Positions 42,079 to 50,026 of a stretch of 64,000 nt of DNA are shown here, in pieces. The stretch comes from Luteolibacter rhizosphaerae. Its GTDB lineage: Bacteria > Verrucomicrobiota > Verrucomicrobiia > Verrucomicrobiales > Akkermansiaceae. Made by a program: the position numbers and the translations under genes. Each line of letters begins with the position of its first letter. The first letter of the stretch is position 1. The notes beneath the pieces are model-generated. The model was not told the origin of the DNA. It did no database searches and worked only from the letters and a program-made list of their open reading frames with translations. Location: positions 310,001 to 374,000 of the forward strand of contig NZ_JAPDDR010000005.1 of the NCBI RefSeq assembly GCF_025950095.1, given 5' to 3'.

Positions 42079-42795
42079 ATGACGAATCCCCCTTGGCGAG
42101 CGGTGGCCGATGCCTATTGGGCGCGGGAGCTGGGTTGCCGTGAGGATGAGCTTTTCTCGACGGCAGTGTGGATGAAACCTCATGGCGAGGCTCTCGCGGA
42201 TTACAATGGAGTCTTCGCGCTGTTCCGGGATGGGCGTGCGATCGTGTCATTCCCTGCCGATCGGCTTGAGGAATTGGCCGGACGCTTGCCTTCGGAGGGC
42301 TTGTCTCCGGATGTCCTCGCATCGCACTTCAGCGGCCAAGGCTATCGTGTCATCGGGCCGGCGTTTATCGGATATGCGGATAGCGTCAGGGATGCGGGTG
42401 GCGATGTGCGCGCGATGGATGGCCTCGATCGCGGCATGATTGATGAGCTTCGAGGGGCTTGCAGTGAAATGGAGTGGGAACACGGCGGGAGCGATCTTGG
42501 CGACAGTCCCTGTTCGGGTTCCTTTGAGGCCGGAGAGTTGGCGGCCCTCGCGGGTTACGAGGTCTGGGATGATTCGATTGCTCACATCTGCGTGGTCACT
42601 CATCCGGATTTCCGGGCGCGTGGACATGCGAAGCGGGCAGCCAGCCATCTGGCCGCAAGGGCTATCGCCGCCGGACTTGTTCCGCAGTATCGAACCTTGG
42701 TAGCGAATGTGCCTTCGATGAAGGCTGCGGAGGCACTTGGTTTTCAGCCGTATGCCCGGTCGGTGGCGGTGCGGCTGGGAGAGCGAACTCAATAG
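42079..42795 (+). CDS. GNAT-family N-acetyltransferase
   Basis: 238 residues. The C-terminal half has the acetyl-CoA-binding layout: AHICVVTHPDFRARGHAKRAASHLAARAI, with the RxxGxA motif as RARGHA, then LVANVPSMKAAEALGFQPY, the usual end strand-helix. The N-terminal half (~1-110) is a divergent GNAT-like or unknown domain. The acceptor substrate cannot be read. The stop is 5 bases from the next start, so these two genes are probably co-transcribed. Confidence 0.75.
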   Translation: MTNPPWRAVADAYWARELGCREDELFSTAVWMKPHGEALADYNGVFALFRDGRAIVSFPADRLEELAGRLPSEGLSPDVLASHFSGQGYRVIGPAFIGYADSVRDAGGDVRAMDGLDRGMIDELRGACSEMEWEHGGSDLGDSPCSGSFEAGELAALAGYEVWDDSIAHICVVTHPDFRARGHAKRAASHLAARAIAAGLVPQYRTLVANVPSMKAAEALGFQPYARSVAVRLGERTQ

Positions 42796-42800
42796 AAGGA

Positions 42801-43265
42801 ATGAGGACACATTTCCCCATCGTCGATCCTTACACGCTGGCCGAGATCCAGGAGATCATCGCAGCCGCCGGGTTCACGACGATCCACTACACCGGGTTTG
42901 CGGACGAGTCAGTGATTCGGACGCTCAAGGAGAGCTACTCCCTTTCGATAAAAGATTGCTACAACCGGACCAATTGCTCGACTCACTTCTGGTTTGAAGA
43001 GGATGAGATTGACTTCTCCCTCTACCCAATTCCCGCCTGGATGGACGGAGTGACGTCCTACGAGGAAGGGGCCGGTCGTCATGAAGTTGGGATTCGGGAT
43101 ATCCCTTGGGACGGCCCCGACCAGCTTGAGAAGATCGTAGCCTTCACCGGCAGGAAACCTCCCAAGCTGGTGATCCTCTTCGGCGAAGCGGATTTACTCA
43201 CCCGATGCCCGGCCTACGAATGGGAACGCAGGACGGGTCTTTCGATCGGACGCTGGAAAGTTTAG
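42801..43265 (+). CDS. hypothetical protein
   Basis: 154 residues, no signal peptide or membrane helix. It opens THFPIVDPYTLAEIQEIIAA and contains CYNRTNCSTHFWFEEDEIDFSLY and TGRKPPKLVILFGEADLL; I recognise no family. It has the GC-rich codon pattern of its neighbours, so it looks real. An AAGGA lies immediately before the ATG, too close for an ideal Shine-Dalgarno. It ends 4 bases inside the convergent VOC gene. Confidence 0.65.
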   Translation: MRTHFPIVDPYTLAEIQEIIAAAGFTTIHYTGFADESVIRTLKESYSLSIKDCYNRTNCSTHFWFEEDEIDFSLYPIPAWMDGVTSYEEGAGRHEVGIRDIPWDGPDQLEKIVAFTGRKPPKLVILFGEADLLTRCPAYEWERRTGLSIGRWKV

Positions 43266-43759
43266 CCGTCGTAAGCGGCTTTCAAGGCGGCGATATCGAG
43301 CTTCTTCATCTCCATCATGGTGGCGGTCACGCGCCGGACCTTGGCGGCGTCGGGATCAAGCATCATCTCGAGCAAGGCTGCCGGGACGACTTGCCATGAG
43401 ACGCCGAATTGATCCTTGAGCCAGCCGCAGGCTTGGCAGGATGGGTCTCCCCCTTCGTTGAGCTTGTCCCAGTAGTAATCCACCTCTTCCTGGGTTTCGC
43501 AGTCGATCTGGAATGAGATGGCCTCGCTGATCTTGAAGATCGGGCCGCCGTTGAGAGCGGTGAAGGTCTGGCCTTCGATCTGGAATCCGACGGCCATGAC
43601 CGTTCCGGATTCCTGCCCGTGGTGCTCTTTGCCGACATCGCTATAGTAAGAGATGTTCTCGATCTTCGAGTTCTTGAAGACGGAGGTGTAGAAGCGGGCG
43701 GCTGGCTCGGCTTGACCGTCGAACCACAGGCAGGGACTGATTTTGGAGCGGAGTGACAT
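43262..43759 (-). CDS. VOC-superfamily protein, PhnB / 3-demethylubiquinone methyltransferase-like
   Basis: 165 residues from the ATG at 43759. Signatures: ISPCLWFDGQAEPAARFYTSVFKNSKI, VMAVGFQIEGQTFTALNGGPIFKISEAISFQIDC, YYWDKLNEGG, CGWLKDQFGVSWQVVP, TATMMEMKKLDIAALKAA. This is the small VOC group annotated as PhnB-like or 3-demethylubiquinone-9 3-methyltransferase-like; true activity is rarely known. The frame stays open upstream of the chosen start, but the conserved protein begins here. Confidence 0.88.
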   Translation of the reverse strand: MSLRSKISPCLWFDGQAEPAARFYTSVFKNSKIENISYYSDVGKEHHGQESGTVMAVGFQIEGQTFTALNGGPIFKISEAISFQIDCETQEEVDYYWDKLNEGGDPSCQACGWLKDQFGVSWQVVPAALLEMMLDPDAAKVRRVTATMMEMKKLDIAALKAAYDG

Positions 43760-43922
43760 GGCTTTGAATGAGGTTGCTTCAATACTGCGACGAATCGGGA
43801 CGCGGCATTGGGACACTCGCCCGAGCTTTTCTCTTTTTCCACCGCGAATCCTTCGCCCTCGCCCTTGACTCGCCGGGCATGCGGGTGGAGAAGGGATAGG
43901 GCCCGGAGCGGCCCTCCAAGCC

Positions 43923-44177
43923 ATGCACGTGAAGATCGGTGACACGGTGAGGCTTCCCGGATTCCCGGGATTGCTCAAGGTGGAGGATATCTCCGGCGCG
44001 CTGGGCACGGTCTGCTGGACCTCGGCCACCGGCAGCGTGATCCGCGGCGAGGTCTTCCTTTCCCAGCTCCAGCCCGCGGATTGGTATCAGGGTAAGCAAG
44101 GCTACACGGCGCACCTCGGCGAGCCGGTGCCTCCGCCCTTTGCAGAAGAGCGCTGGGATCCGCCGGCGGATGCCTAA
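43923..44177 (+). CDS. small YodC-like (DUF2158-type) protein
   Basis: 84 residues. The first half (KIGDTVRLPGFPGLLKVEDISGA... then FLSQLQPADW) resembles by eye the small beta-barrel of YodC/DUF2158 proteins, which begin with a similar KxGDxVxLxxG pattern; the similarity is weak. The C-terminus is Pro-rich and unrecognised. Third codon positions are almost all G or C, supporting coding. It ends immediately beside the convergent GT4-phosphoesterase gene, with no gap. Confidence 0.55.
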   Translation: MHVKIGDTVRLPGFPGLLKVEDISGALGTVCWTSATGSVIRGEVFLSQLQPADWYQGKQGYTAHLGEPVPPPFAEERWDPPADA

Positions 44178-46136
44178 TCAGGCGGAGAGGACGAAGCCCG
44201 CTTCGATCCGGCTCCGGTCCTTCGCCGGCCGCACTTCCGCGGCCAGCGCGGCCATGAACTCGGTGTAGTGCACGAGCTCCAGACGTCCGTCGTGATGCTC
44301 GACGATGGCCGTCATGCTCTCGACCCAATCGCCGGAATTCAGGTACCGGATCTCACCCACCTGCTTGTCCTCCGGGGTGTGGATGTGGCCGCAGATGATG
44401 CCGTCGCAGTTGCGCTTGCGGGCGAAGTCTTGGAGTTGGATCTCATACTCGCCCACGAAGTTCACTGCGGACTTCACGCGTGCTTTGATCGCCTTGCTGA
44501 CGGAGTAGTATTCCTTCCCGCGCCAAGCCCGGTAGCGGTTGTAGACGCGGTTGGCGCGAAGCAAGGCGTCGTAGCCGATCGCGCCAAGCACGGCCACCCA
44601 CTTGTGGTTGGTGGAGACGGAGTCGAAGCCGTCGCCGTGAACAACCAGGTAACGCTTGCCGTCCACGCCCTTGTGGATGTGCTCCTTCACGAACTGCAGC
44701 TTGCCGAAGCCGAGGGGCAGGAAGCGCTCGAGGATGTCATCGTGATTGCCGCGGAGATAGACGACCTCGGTGTCGTCCTTCTCCATCTTCTTCAGCACGG
44801 TGCGGATGAATTTGCTATGGCGCTTGCGCCATTTGGTGCCCCGCTTGAGGGCCCAGCCGTCGATGATGTCGCCATTCAGCACCAGCTTCTCGCAGCGGGT
44901 GTGCTTGAGGAAGTCGATAACCTCGTGGACCTTCGAGTCTTCGGTGCCGAGATGAATGTCGGAGAGGAAGATGGTGCGGAAGTTTCGCTTCGGCCGTTTC
45001 TTGCGCTCCTTGAGAGTGAGCGTGACTGGGCCGCGCGCTTCGCTGGCCTCGACAAGGTGGCTCTCGAAGGCCTCCACGACTTGTTCCCATCCGAGGGATT
45101 CGGCGGATTGTCTGGCGCGGGCCCGGAACTTGTCATCGCGCCAGCGTTCCAGAGCTGAGAGGCACTCGGTTTGATAAGCCGAGCCATCGCCCTTGGCGCA
45201 TTTCAGGCCGTTGCCACCGTGCTCCACGTGACGGGCGGAGGCGGCGTAGTCATGGCTGACGGTGACCAGACCACTGGCCATGCCTTCCAGGAGGACGTTG
45301 CCGAAAGTCTCGGTTTCGCTAGGAAAGAGCAGGATATCGGCCGAGGCATAGTGACGCGCGAGGTCCTCGCCCGTCTGCATTCCGGCGAAGTTTACGAAGG
45401 AATTCTCCACCTGCAGCTTCTCGCGCAGGGGGCCATCGCCCACGACCACGCAACGGAGATCCGGCACGCGCTCGCGCATCTTGCGGAAGCACTCCATCGC
45501 GAACGGGAGGTTCTTCTCGGCGGCCACACGACCCACCACAATGGCAACGGGTGACTCGGAGCGCGCACCCCACGAAGCTCGCAAGGTGGCGCAGCGTTTG
45601 GCGGGATCGAAGAGCAGAGTGTCCACGCCGCGTCCCAGGAGGCGGACGTTGTTAAAGCCCTCGCGGCGCAGCATGTCGACCACGTCGGTGGTGGGCGCCA
45701 TCGTGAGATCCGCGCGGTTGTGGACGCGTTTGAGATAGGCCATCGCGGCCGGTTGCAGTCCGCCGAGGCGATACTGCTCCATGTACTGATGGAAGTTCGT
45801 GTGGAAGCCTGCGGCGACCGGGATCTCCAAGGCGTTGGCGGTCTTGATCGCGGAACTGCCGAGCGGGCTCTCGGTGGCCACATAGACGGCATCTGGGCGA
45901 CGCTTCGTCCAGCGCTTGCGGAGCTTGAAAGGCCCGGGAAGCCCGACGCGGACTTCCTTGTATCCGGGCAGCGGGACCGATGCGGCGATGGTCTCCCCTT
46001 TTCCCCCACCCTCTCCCGTGCGGATCACATGGACCAAATGTCCCCGGCGGCGGAGTCCGTCGCAGAGGCGACCGAGCGTCATGGCCACGCCGTTGACGTC
46101 GGGAGCGAAGGTGTCGGTGACGATGTCAATTCTCAT
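44178..46136 (-). CDS. fusion of GT4 glycosyltransferase and LpxH-like metallophosphoesterase
   Basis: 652 residues in two enzymes. Residues 1-370: GT4 glycosyltransferase (IDIVTDTFAPDVNGVAMTLGRL; VGRVAAEKNL; E-x7-E as Glu276-x7-Glu284 in ETFGNVLLEG), of the type that makes mannosyl- or glucuronyl-glycolipids. Residues ~385-620: metallophosphoesterase with all metal motifs: LSDIHLGTED (Asp393, His395), NGDIIDGW (Asp423), LRGNHDD (Asn464, His465), VVHGDG (His500) and CGHIHTPE. This half resembles UDP-2,3-diacylglucosamine hydrolase relatives. Both active sites look intact. The pairing suggests one protein that transfers a sugar and cleaves a phosphodiester in envelope lipid synthesis (inference). 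Confidence 0.87.
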   Translation of the reverse strand: MRIDIVTDTFAPDVNGVAMTLGRLCDGLRRRGHLVHVIRTGEGGGKGETIAASVPLPGYKEVRVGLPGPFKLRKRWTKRRPDAVYVATESPLGSSAIKTANALEIPVAAGFHTNFHQYMEQYRLGGLQPAAMAYLKRVHNRADLTMAPTTDVVDMLRREGFNNVRLLGRGVDTLLFDPAKRCATLRASWGARSESPVAIVVGRVAAEKNLPFAMECFRKMRERVPDLRCVVVGDGPLREKLQVENSFVNFAGMQTGEDLARHYASADILLFPSETETFGNVLLEGMASGLVTVSHDYAASARHVEHGGNGLKCAKGDGSAYQTECLSALERWRDDKFRARARQSAESLGWEQVVEAFESHLVEASEARGPVTLTLKERKKRPKRNFRTIFLSDIHLGTEDSKVHEVIDFLKHTRCEKLVLNGDIIDGWALKRGTKWRKRHSKFIRTVLKKMEKDDTEVVYLRGNHDDILERFLPLGFGKLQFVKEHIHKGVDGKRYLVVHGDGFDSVSTNHKWVAVLGAIGYDALLRANRVYNRYRAWRGKEYYSVSKAIKARVKSAVNFVGEYEIQLQDFARKRNCDGIICGHIHTPEDKQVGEIRYLNSGDWVESMTAIVEHHDGRLELVHYTEFMAALAAEVRPAKDRSRIEAGFVLSA

Positions 46137-46261
46137 GGATAATCAAGTGTTCCAAACGAATCGCAATCAGGGTTTAGCATGACCGTAGCGGCCCGCGTTT
46201 CACCTTTCCTGTGTCGAATCCGACACCCGTCACCGGCATCGCCAGTTGGCTGGTGCTCAGA

Positions 46262-46801
46262 CTACTCGTCGAAGTGGACCGAGTCCATGATCCGCGAGAA
46301 TCGTGAGGGGTCAGCCGCGTGAGCGCTCCGGAACTGGGCGAGAAAGAAGAAATAAACTTCGTCCCTGGAGTGATAGAGCCGCGAACTCATCACCATGTCG
46401 GAGGAGACATAAGCGGAGTTATTCATCGTGCCGGACAACACGTGGTCCATGGTGCGGAATCTACCGCTTTGACCGATGCTGCGGCTGATCTCGCGGGCAT
46501 TGCTGAAGCCCTTGTGCACATTCAAAGTTCTCAGGGCCGCATCGCCCTCGCGATACCACTGCTGAGGAGTGAGCTTGAAAGGATCCTGCCCATGGGTGGC
46601 CCAGACTACGGAAAACATCTCCGGGCTGGTGGCCGAGCGTGTGATGGCAGTGAAGGACCCCGGAGAATGAATGCGCGAAAAGCCGGGTGAGAGCGTGAAG
46701 TTCGACTTCCCGTAGTGATACCCGCCGGTCTTGCAGGATGCCAAAAATATCACTGTCAGGAGACAAACGGCACGTACGGCGAAACGCAGGGAGCGGAACA
46801 T
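46262..46801 (-). CDS. hypothetical lipoprotein
   Basis: 179 residues. A signal peptide ends in the lipobox IFLASC (Cys23). The mature part (GGYHYGKSNFTLSPGFSRIHSPGSFTAI...) is of unknown fold; I recognise no domain. It should be lipidated through Lgt, Lsp and Lnt and stay in the envelope. It is transcribed towards the GT4-phosphoesterase gene, with a 125-base gap that holds nothing I can identify. Confidence 0.7.
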   Translation of the reverse strand: MFRSLRFAVRAVCLLTVIFLASCKTGGYHYGKSNFTLSPGFSRIHSPGSFTAITRSATSPEMFSVVWATHGQDPFKLTPQQWYREGDAALRTLNVHKGFSNAREISRSIGQSGRFRTMDHVLSGTMNNSAYVSSDMVMSSRLYHSRDEVYFFFLAQFRSAHAADPSRFSRIMDSVHFDE

Positions 46802-47001
46802 TCACCGCTTCTCTCATTCAGGGCGCACGGTGTCTACCAATTGGTCGGAGCCCGCGGGATGATCTCATGACCGGCGGCCCGGCCTCTCGCAGGCCCGCTA
46901 GGAAACCGCTTGCCTTCGGGGATTATCCGGGATAGTGAAGGGCCGTCGGTTGCGACCGGCAGGAGCCAATTCGACGGTTCCGCCCCCTCTTCCTGTCTTC
47001 A

Positions 47002-47042
47002 TCGATGAGCGATGGTTCGAGGACTCCCTTGATGCTCATCGA
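47002..47042 (+). promoter_or_regulatory. inverted repeat in the leader of the DEAD-box helicase gene
   Basis: TCGATGAGC at 47002-47010 is exactly matched in reverse complement by GCTCATCGA at 47034-47042, with a 23-base loop. It lies 44 bases before the ATG at 47087. Leaders of DEAD-box helicase genes are often targets of cold or feedback control, so this may be a regulatory hairpin (inference). The rest of the 46802-47086 gap shows no gene. Confidence 0.45.
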
Positions 47043-47086
47043 CACCGCCAGCCGCCGGGACTCCGCGCGGGCAGGCATCTGAATAC

Positions 47087-48481
47087 ATGACCCCGACCCC
47101 GTTCGAGGCGTTGCCGTTGGCCGCGCCTCTCCATCGCGCGTTGCGCGAACTCGAATACACCACCCCCTCGCCGATCCAGGCGCAAGCGATCCCGATCTTG
47201 TTAGAGGGACGCGATCTCCTCGGCTCCGCGCAGACCGGCACCGGCAAGACCGCGGGCTTCGCCCTGCCGATCCTGCACGCGCTGCATGAGAAGCCGAAAC
47301 CGCTGAAGCAGAAGACCGCCCGCACCCTGGTGCTAACCCCGACCCGCGAGCTCGCGGTGCAGGTGGCCAAGAGCTTCACCACCTACGGTCGCCACGTCCG
47401 CTTCCGCCAGACCCTGATCTACGGTGGCGTGGGCCAAAACCCGCAGGTAGCCGCCATGAAGACCGGCGTGGACGTGCTGGTCGCCACTCCCGGCCGCTTG
47501 CTCGACCTGATCGACCAGAAGTTCCTCGACCTCTCCGGCGTGGAGTTCTTCGTGCTGGATGAAGTGGACCGCATGCTCGACATGGGCTTCCAACGCGATG
47601 TCACCCGCATTGTGGGGATGCTGCCGAAGCAACGCCAATCGCTGTTCTTCTCCGCCACCATGGCTCCGAACATCGTGAAGCTCGCGGAGACGATCCTGAC
47701 CGAGCCTGCAAAGGTGACGATCGCCCCTCAGTCCACCACTGCAGAGCGTGTGGAGCAAAAGGTTGCCTTCGTGCACAAGGAGCACAAGCGCTCGCTGCTG
47801 GAGGAACTGCTCAAGGAGCAAGCCTCCGCCACGGACGCGAAGCTCACCATTGTCTTCAGCCGCACCAAGCACGGCGCGAACAAGCTGGCGAAGGGGCTTA
47901 CCGCCGCCGGCTTCCAAGCCGATGCCATTCACGGCAATAAGTCGCAGGCACAACGTGAGAAAGCGCTCGAGCGTTTCCGCAAAGGCCTCGTGCCCGTCCT
48001 GGTCGCCACCGATGTCGCGGCCCGCGGCGTGGATGTGAAGGATGTGGGTCTGGTGGTGAACTACGATCTGCCCAACGAGCCGGAAGCCTACGTGCACCGG
48101 ATCGGCCGCACCGGCCGGGCGGGTGCCGAAGGGCGCTCGGTTTCCTTCTGCTCGGAAGAGGAACTCGAATACCTGCGGGACATCGAGAAGATCATCCGCA
48201 TGTCCGTGCCACGCTGGGACGACCATCGCTGGCATGACGACGCCGTGGCGGACCGCCACGCTCGGGGTGTTAGGGTTTCGGCCCCGGTCAAGGTCAATGC
48301 GAACAAGCCACCGAAGCGCCAAGGCGATCGGGGTAACCGCGGCGAGCGCCAGCCGCAGAATCAGACCCAAGCCAATCCGGGCGGTAGCGAAGCGGCCAAC
48401 CCCGCAAGGCGTCGACGCCGACGCCGGAGTGGCGGTGGCGGAGGTCGTTTCCGCGGCTCCAGCACCAGCGCAGCCCGCTAA
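47087..48481 (+). CDS. rhlE: DEAD-box RNA helicase, RhlE-type
   Basis: 464 residues. Q motif F6...PSPIQ (27-31), Walker A AQTGTGKT (48-55), Ia PTRELA, Ib TPGR, motif II reads DEVD (158-161) instead of DEAD, III SAT (189-191), IV IVFSRTKHGANKL, V ATDVAARGVD, VI HRIGRTGRAG. The C-terminal ~80 residues are basic and rich in Arg, Gly and Asn (ARRRRRRRSGGGGGRFRG), an RNA-binding tail. It should unwind RNA in ribosome assembly or decay. A hairpin lies in the leader and a strong terminator follows the stop. Confidence 0.93.
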   Translation: MTPTPFEALPLAAPLHRALRELEYTTPSPIQAQAIPILLEGRDLLGSAQTGTGKTAGFALPILHALHEKPKPLKQKTARTLVLTPTRELAVQVAKSFTTYGRHVRFRQTLIYGGVGQNPQVAAMKTGVDVLVATPGRLLDLIDQKFLDLSGVEFFVLDEVDRMLDMGFQRDVTRIVGMLPKQRQSLFFSATMAPNIVKLAETILTEPAKVTIAPQSTTAERVEQKVAFVHKEHKRSLLEELLKEQASATDAKLTIVFSRTKHGANKLAKGLTAAGFQADAIHGNKSQAQREKALERFRKGLVPVLVATDVAARGVDVKDVGLVVNYDLPNEPEAYVHRIGRTGRAGAEGRSVSFCSEEELEYLRDIEKIIRMSVPRWDDHRWHDDAVADRHARGVRVSAPVKVNANKPPKRQGDRGNRGERQPQNQTQANPGGSEAANPARRRRRRRSGGGGGRFRGSSTSAAR

Positions 48482-48495
48482 GCACCAGCATTTCA

Positions 48496-48525
48496 AAGCC
48501 GCTCCCGATCCGGGAGCGGCTTTTT
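48496..48525 (+). terminator. intrinsic terminator of the helicase gene
   Basis: AAGCCGCTCCCG / CGGGAGCGGCTT, a perfect 12-bp stem (48496-48507 with 48511-48522) with a three-base loop, followed by a T-run. It ends 15-45 bases after the helicase stop and separates it from the efflux operon. Confidence 0.93.
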
Positions 48526-48599
48526 CGTTTTCGCGGCAAGCGAGAGAAAAACCGGCGGCTTCACGTTTTCTAAAGGTAGCCTCTGACAATTTGACCCGC

Positions 48600-50006
48600 A
48601 TGATCACGACCGGAAGCCGCCTCACCCTCATCCTCGCCGCGGGATCGTGCGCGCTGCTGCTGCCCGGCTGCATGAAGACGGGCACGACTTCCTCGCCAAA
48701 CGTGACGCTCCCGGTCTCTTGGCGGAATGCTGCCGATTTCCCCACCGCAGCCCCGGATCACGATCTCTCGCGCTGGTGGAACCAATTCGGCGATGCCCGT
48801 ATGAGCAGCTTGATCCGCGAGGCGCTCGCCGGAAACCGCGACATGGCGGCCTCGATGTCCCGCGTTCGTGAGGCGCTCGCCCGGAAGGCAGCGCAGCAAG
48901 CATCGCTCTTCCCCACCTTGGACTACTCCGGCGGCCGCAATACCAGCGCAGGCTTCAACGACTGGACCCGCACCGGCTCGGGCACCTCCTACTCCGCCGG
49001 CCTGAGCGCTTCTTGGGAGTTGGATTTCTTCGGCAAGAACCGGCAATCGATCCTTGCGGCGTCGGCAAGTGCCGATGCGACCAAAGAGAACTTCCACTCT
49101 GCTCAAGCGGCTTTGGCATCCGAAGTGGCACTCGCCTACATCGACTTGCGAGCCCTTGAGTCACGACTGGAAGTCGTGAAGCAAAGCGTGAAGACCCGGG
49201 AGGAAACCACGCAGCTCGCCTCATGGCGTCATCAAGCGGGCGAAATCGATGCGCTGCAACTGCGCCAAGCGGAATCCAGCTTGGAATCAGCGCGGGGCTC
49301 GATCTCCAGCCTCGAGCAAAACATCGGCCAGTCACGCAATCGCCTCTCCCTGCTCTGCGGTCGCACTCCGGGAGATGTTCGCTTGGGCGTCGGGTCCGTG
49401 CCCGTTCCGGGTAGACAGCTTGCGATCGGCATCCCTGCGGACACGATCCGTCAGCGTCCCGACGTCCGTGCTGCCGGCTACAACTGGATCGCCGCGATCG
49501 CCAACACCCGCTCGGCCGAGGCCGACAAGCTGCCCAGCCTGCGACTCAGCGGAAGCCTCGGTGTGAACACCCTGGCAAGCTCGAAGCTCTTCAATCCCGA
49601 ATCCGCAGCCGCGGGCATCATCGCAGGCATCTCCGGTCCCATCTTCGATGCCGGACGGATCCGGGCAAACATCGCGGCACAGGGCGAGGCCGAACAGCAG
49701 GCGCTACTCTCCTACGAGTCCAGCATCCTCACCGCTCTATCGGAAGTGGAGGATGCCCTGATCGCCTGCCGCCGCACGGAGGAGCGAATGGTATCCGTGG
49801 AGAAGGCCGCCGCCGCAGGTCGCGAGGCATCCAAGTTGGCCACCCAGCGCTACCGCACCGGGGTGATCGACTTCCTCACCGTGCTCGATGCCCAGCGCAA
49901 CGACCTCGCGCAGGAAGAGAGCCTCATCAATGTCCGCGCGGATCGCGCGGCAGCCCACATCCAACTTTACAAGGCGCTCGGCGGCGGTTGGTCCGCAGGC
50001 TCCTGA
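48600..50006 (+). CDS. outer-membrane efflux lipoprotein, NodT/TolC family
   Basis: 468 residues from the ATG at 48600; the frame is open upstream only inside the helicase gene. A signal peptide ends in LLPGC, so Cys24 should be lipidated. Two OEP repeats of long helices follow: DLSRWWNQFGDARMSSLIREAL.., SASWELDFFGKNRQS, and the second half with DTIRQRPDVRAAGYNWIAA, typical of NodT lipoproteins. It forms the outer-membrane channel of a tripartite efflux pump. The next three genes follow closely: 20 bases, 2 bases, then an overlap. Confidence 0.92.
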   Translation: MITTGSRLTLILAAGSCALLLPGCMKTGTTSSPNVTLPVSWRNAADFPTAAPDHDLSRWWNQFGDARMSSLIREALAGNRDMAASMSRVREALARKAAQQASLFPTLDYSGGRNTSAGFNDWTRTGSGTSYSAGLSASWELDFFGKNRQSILAASASADATKENFHSAQAALASEVALAYIDLRALESRLEVVKQSVKTREETTQLASWRHQAGEIDALQLRQAESSLESARGSISSLEQNIGQSRNRLSLLCGRTPGDVRLGVGSVPVPGRQLAIGIPADTIRQRPDVRAAGYNWIAAIANTRSAEADKLPSLRLSGSLGVNTLASSKLFNPESAAAGIIAGISGPIFDAGRIRANIAAQGEAEQQALLSYESSILTALSEVEDALIACRRTEERMVSVEKAAAAGREASKLATQRYRTGVIDFLTVLDAQRNDLAQEESLINVRADRAAAHIQLYKALGGGWSAGS

Positions 50007-50026
50007 ACCCATTCTTCGCACCCGCA

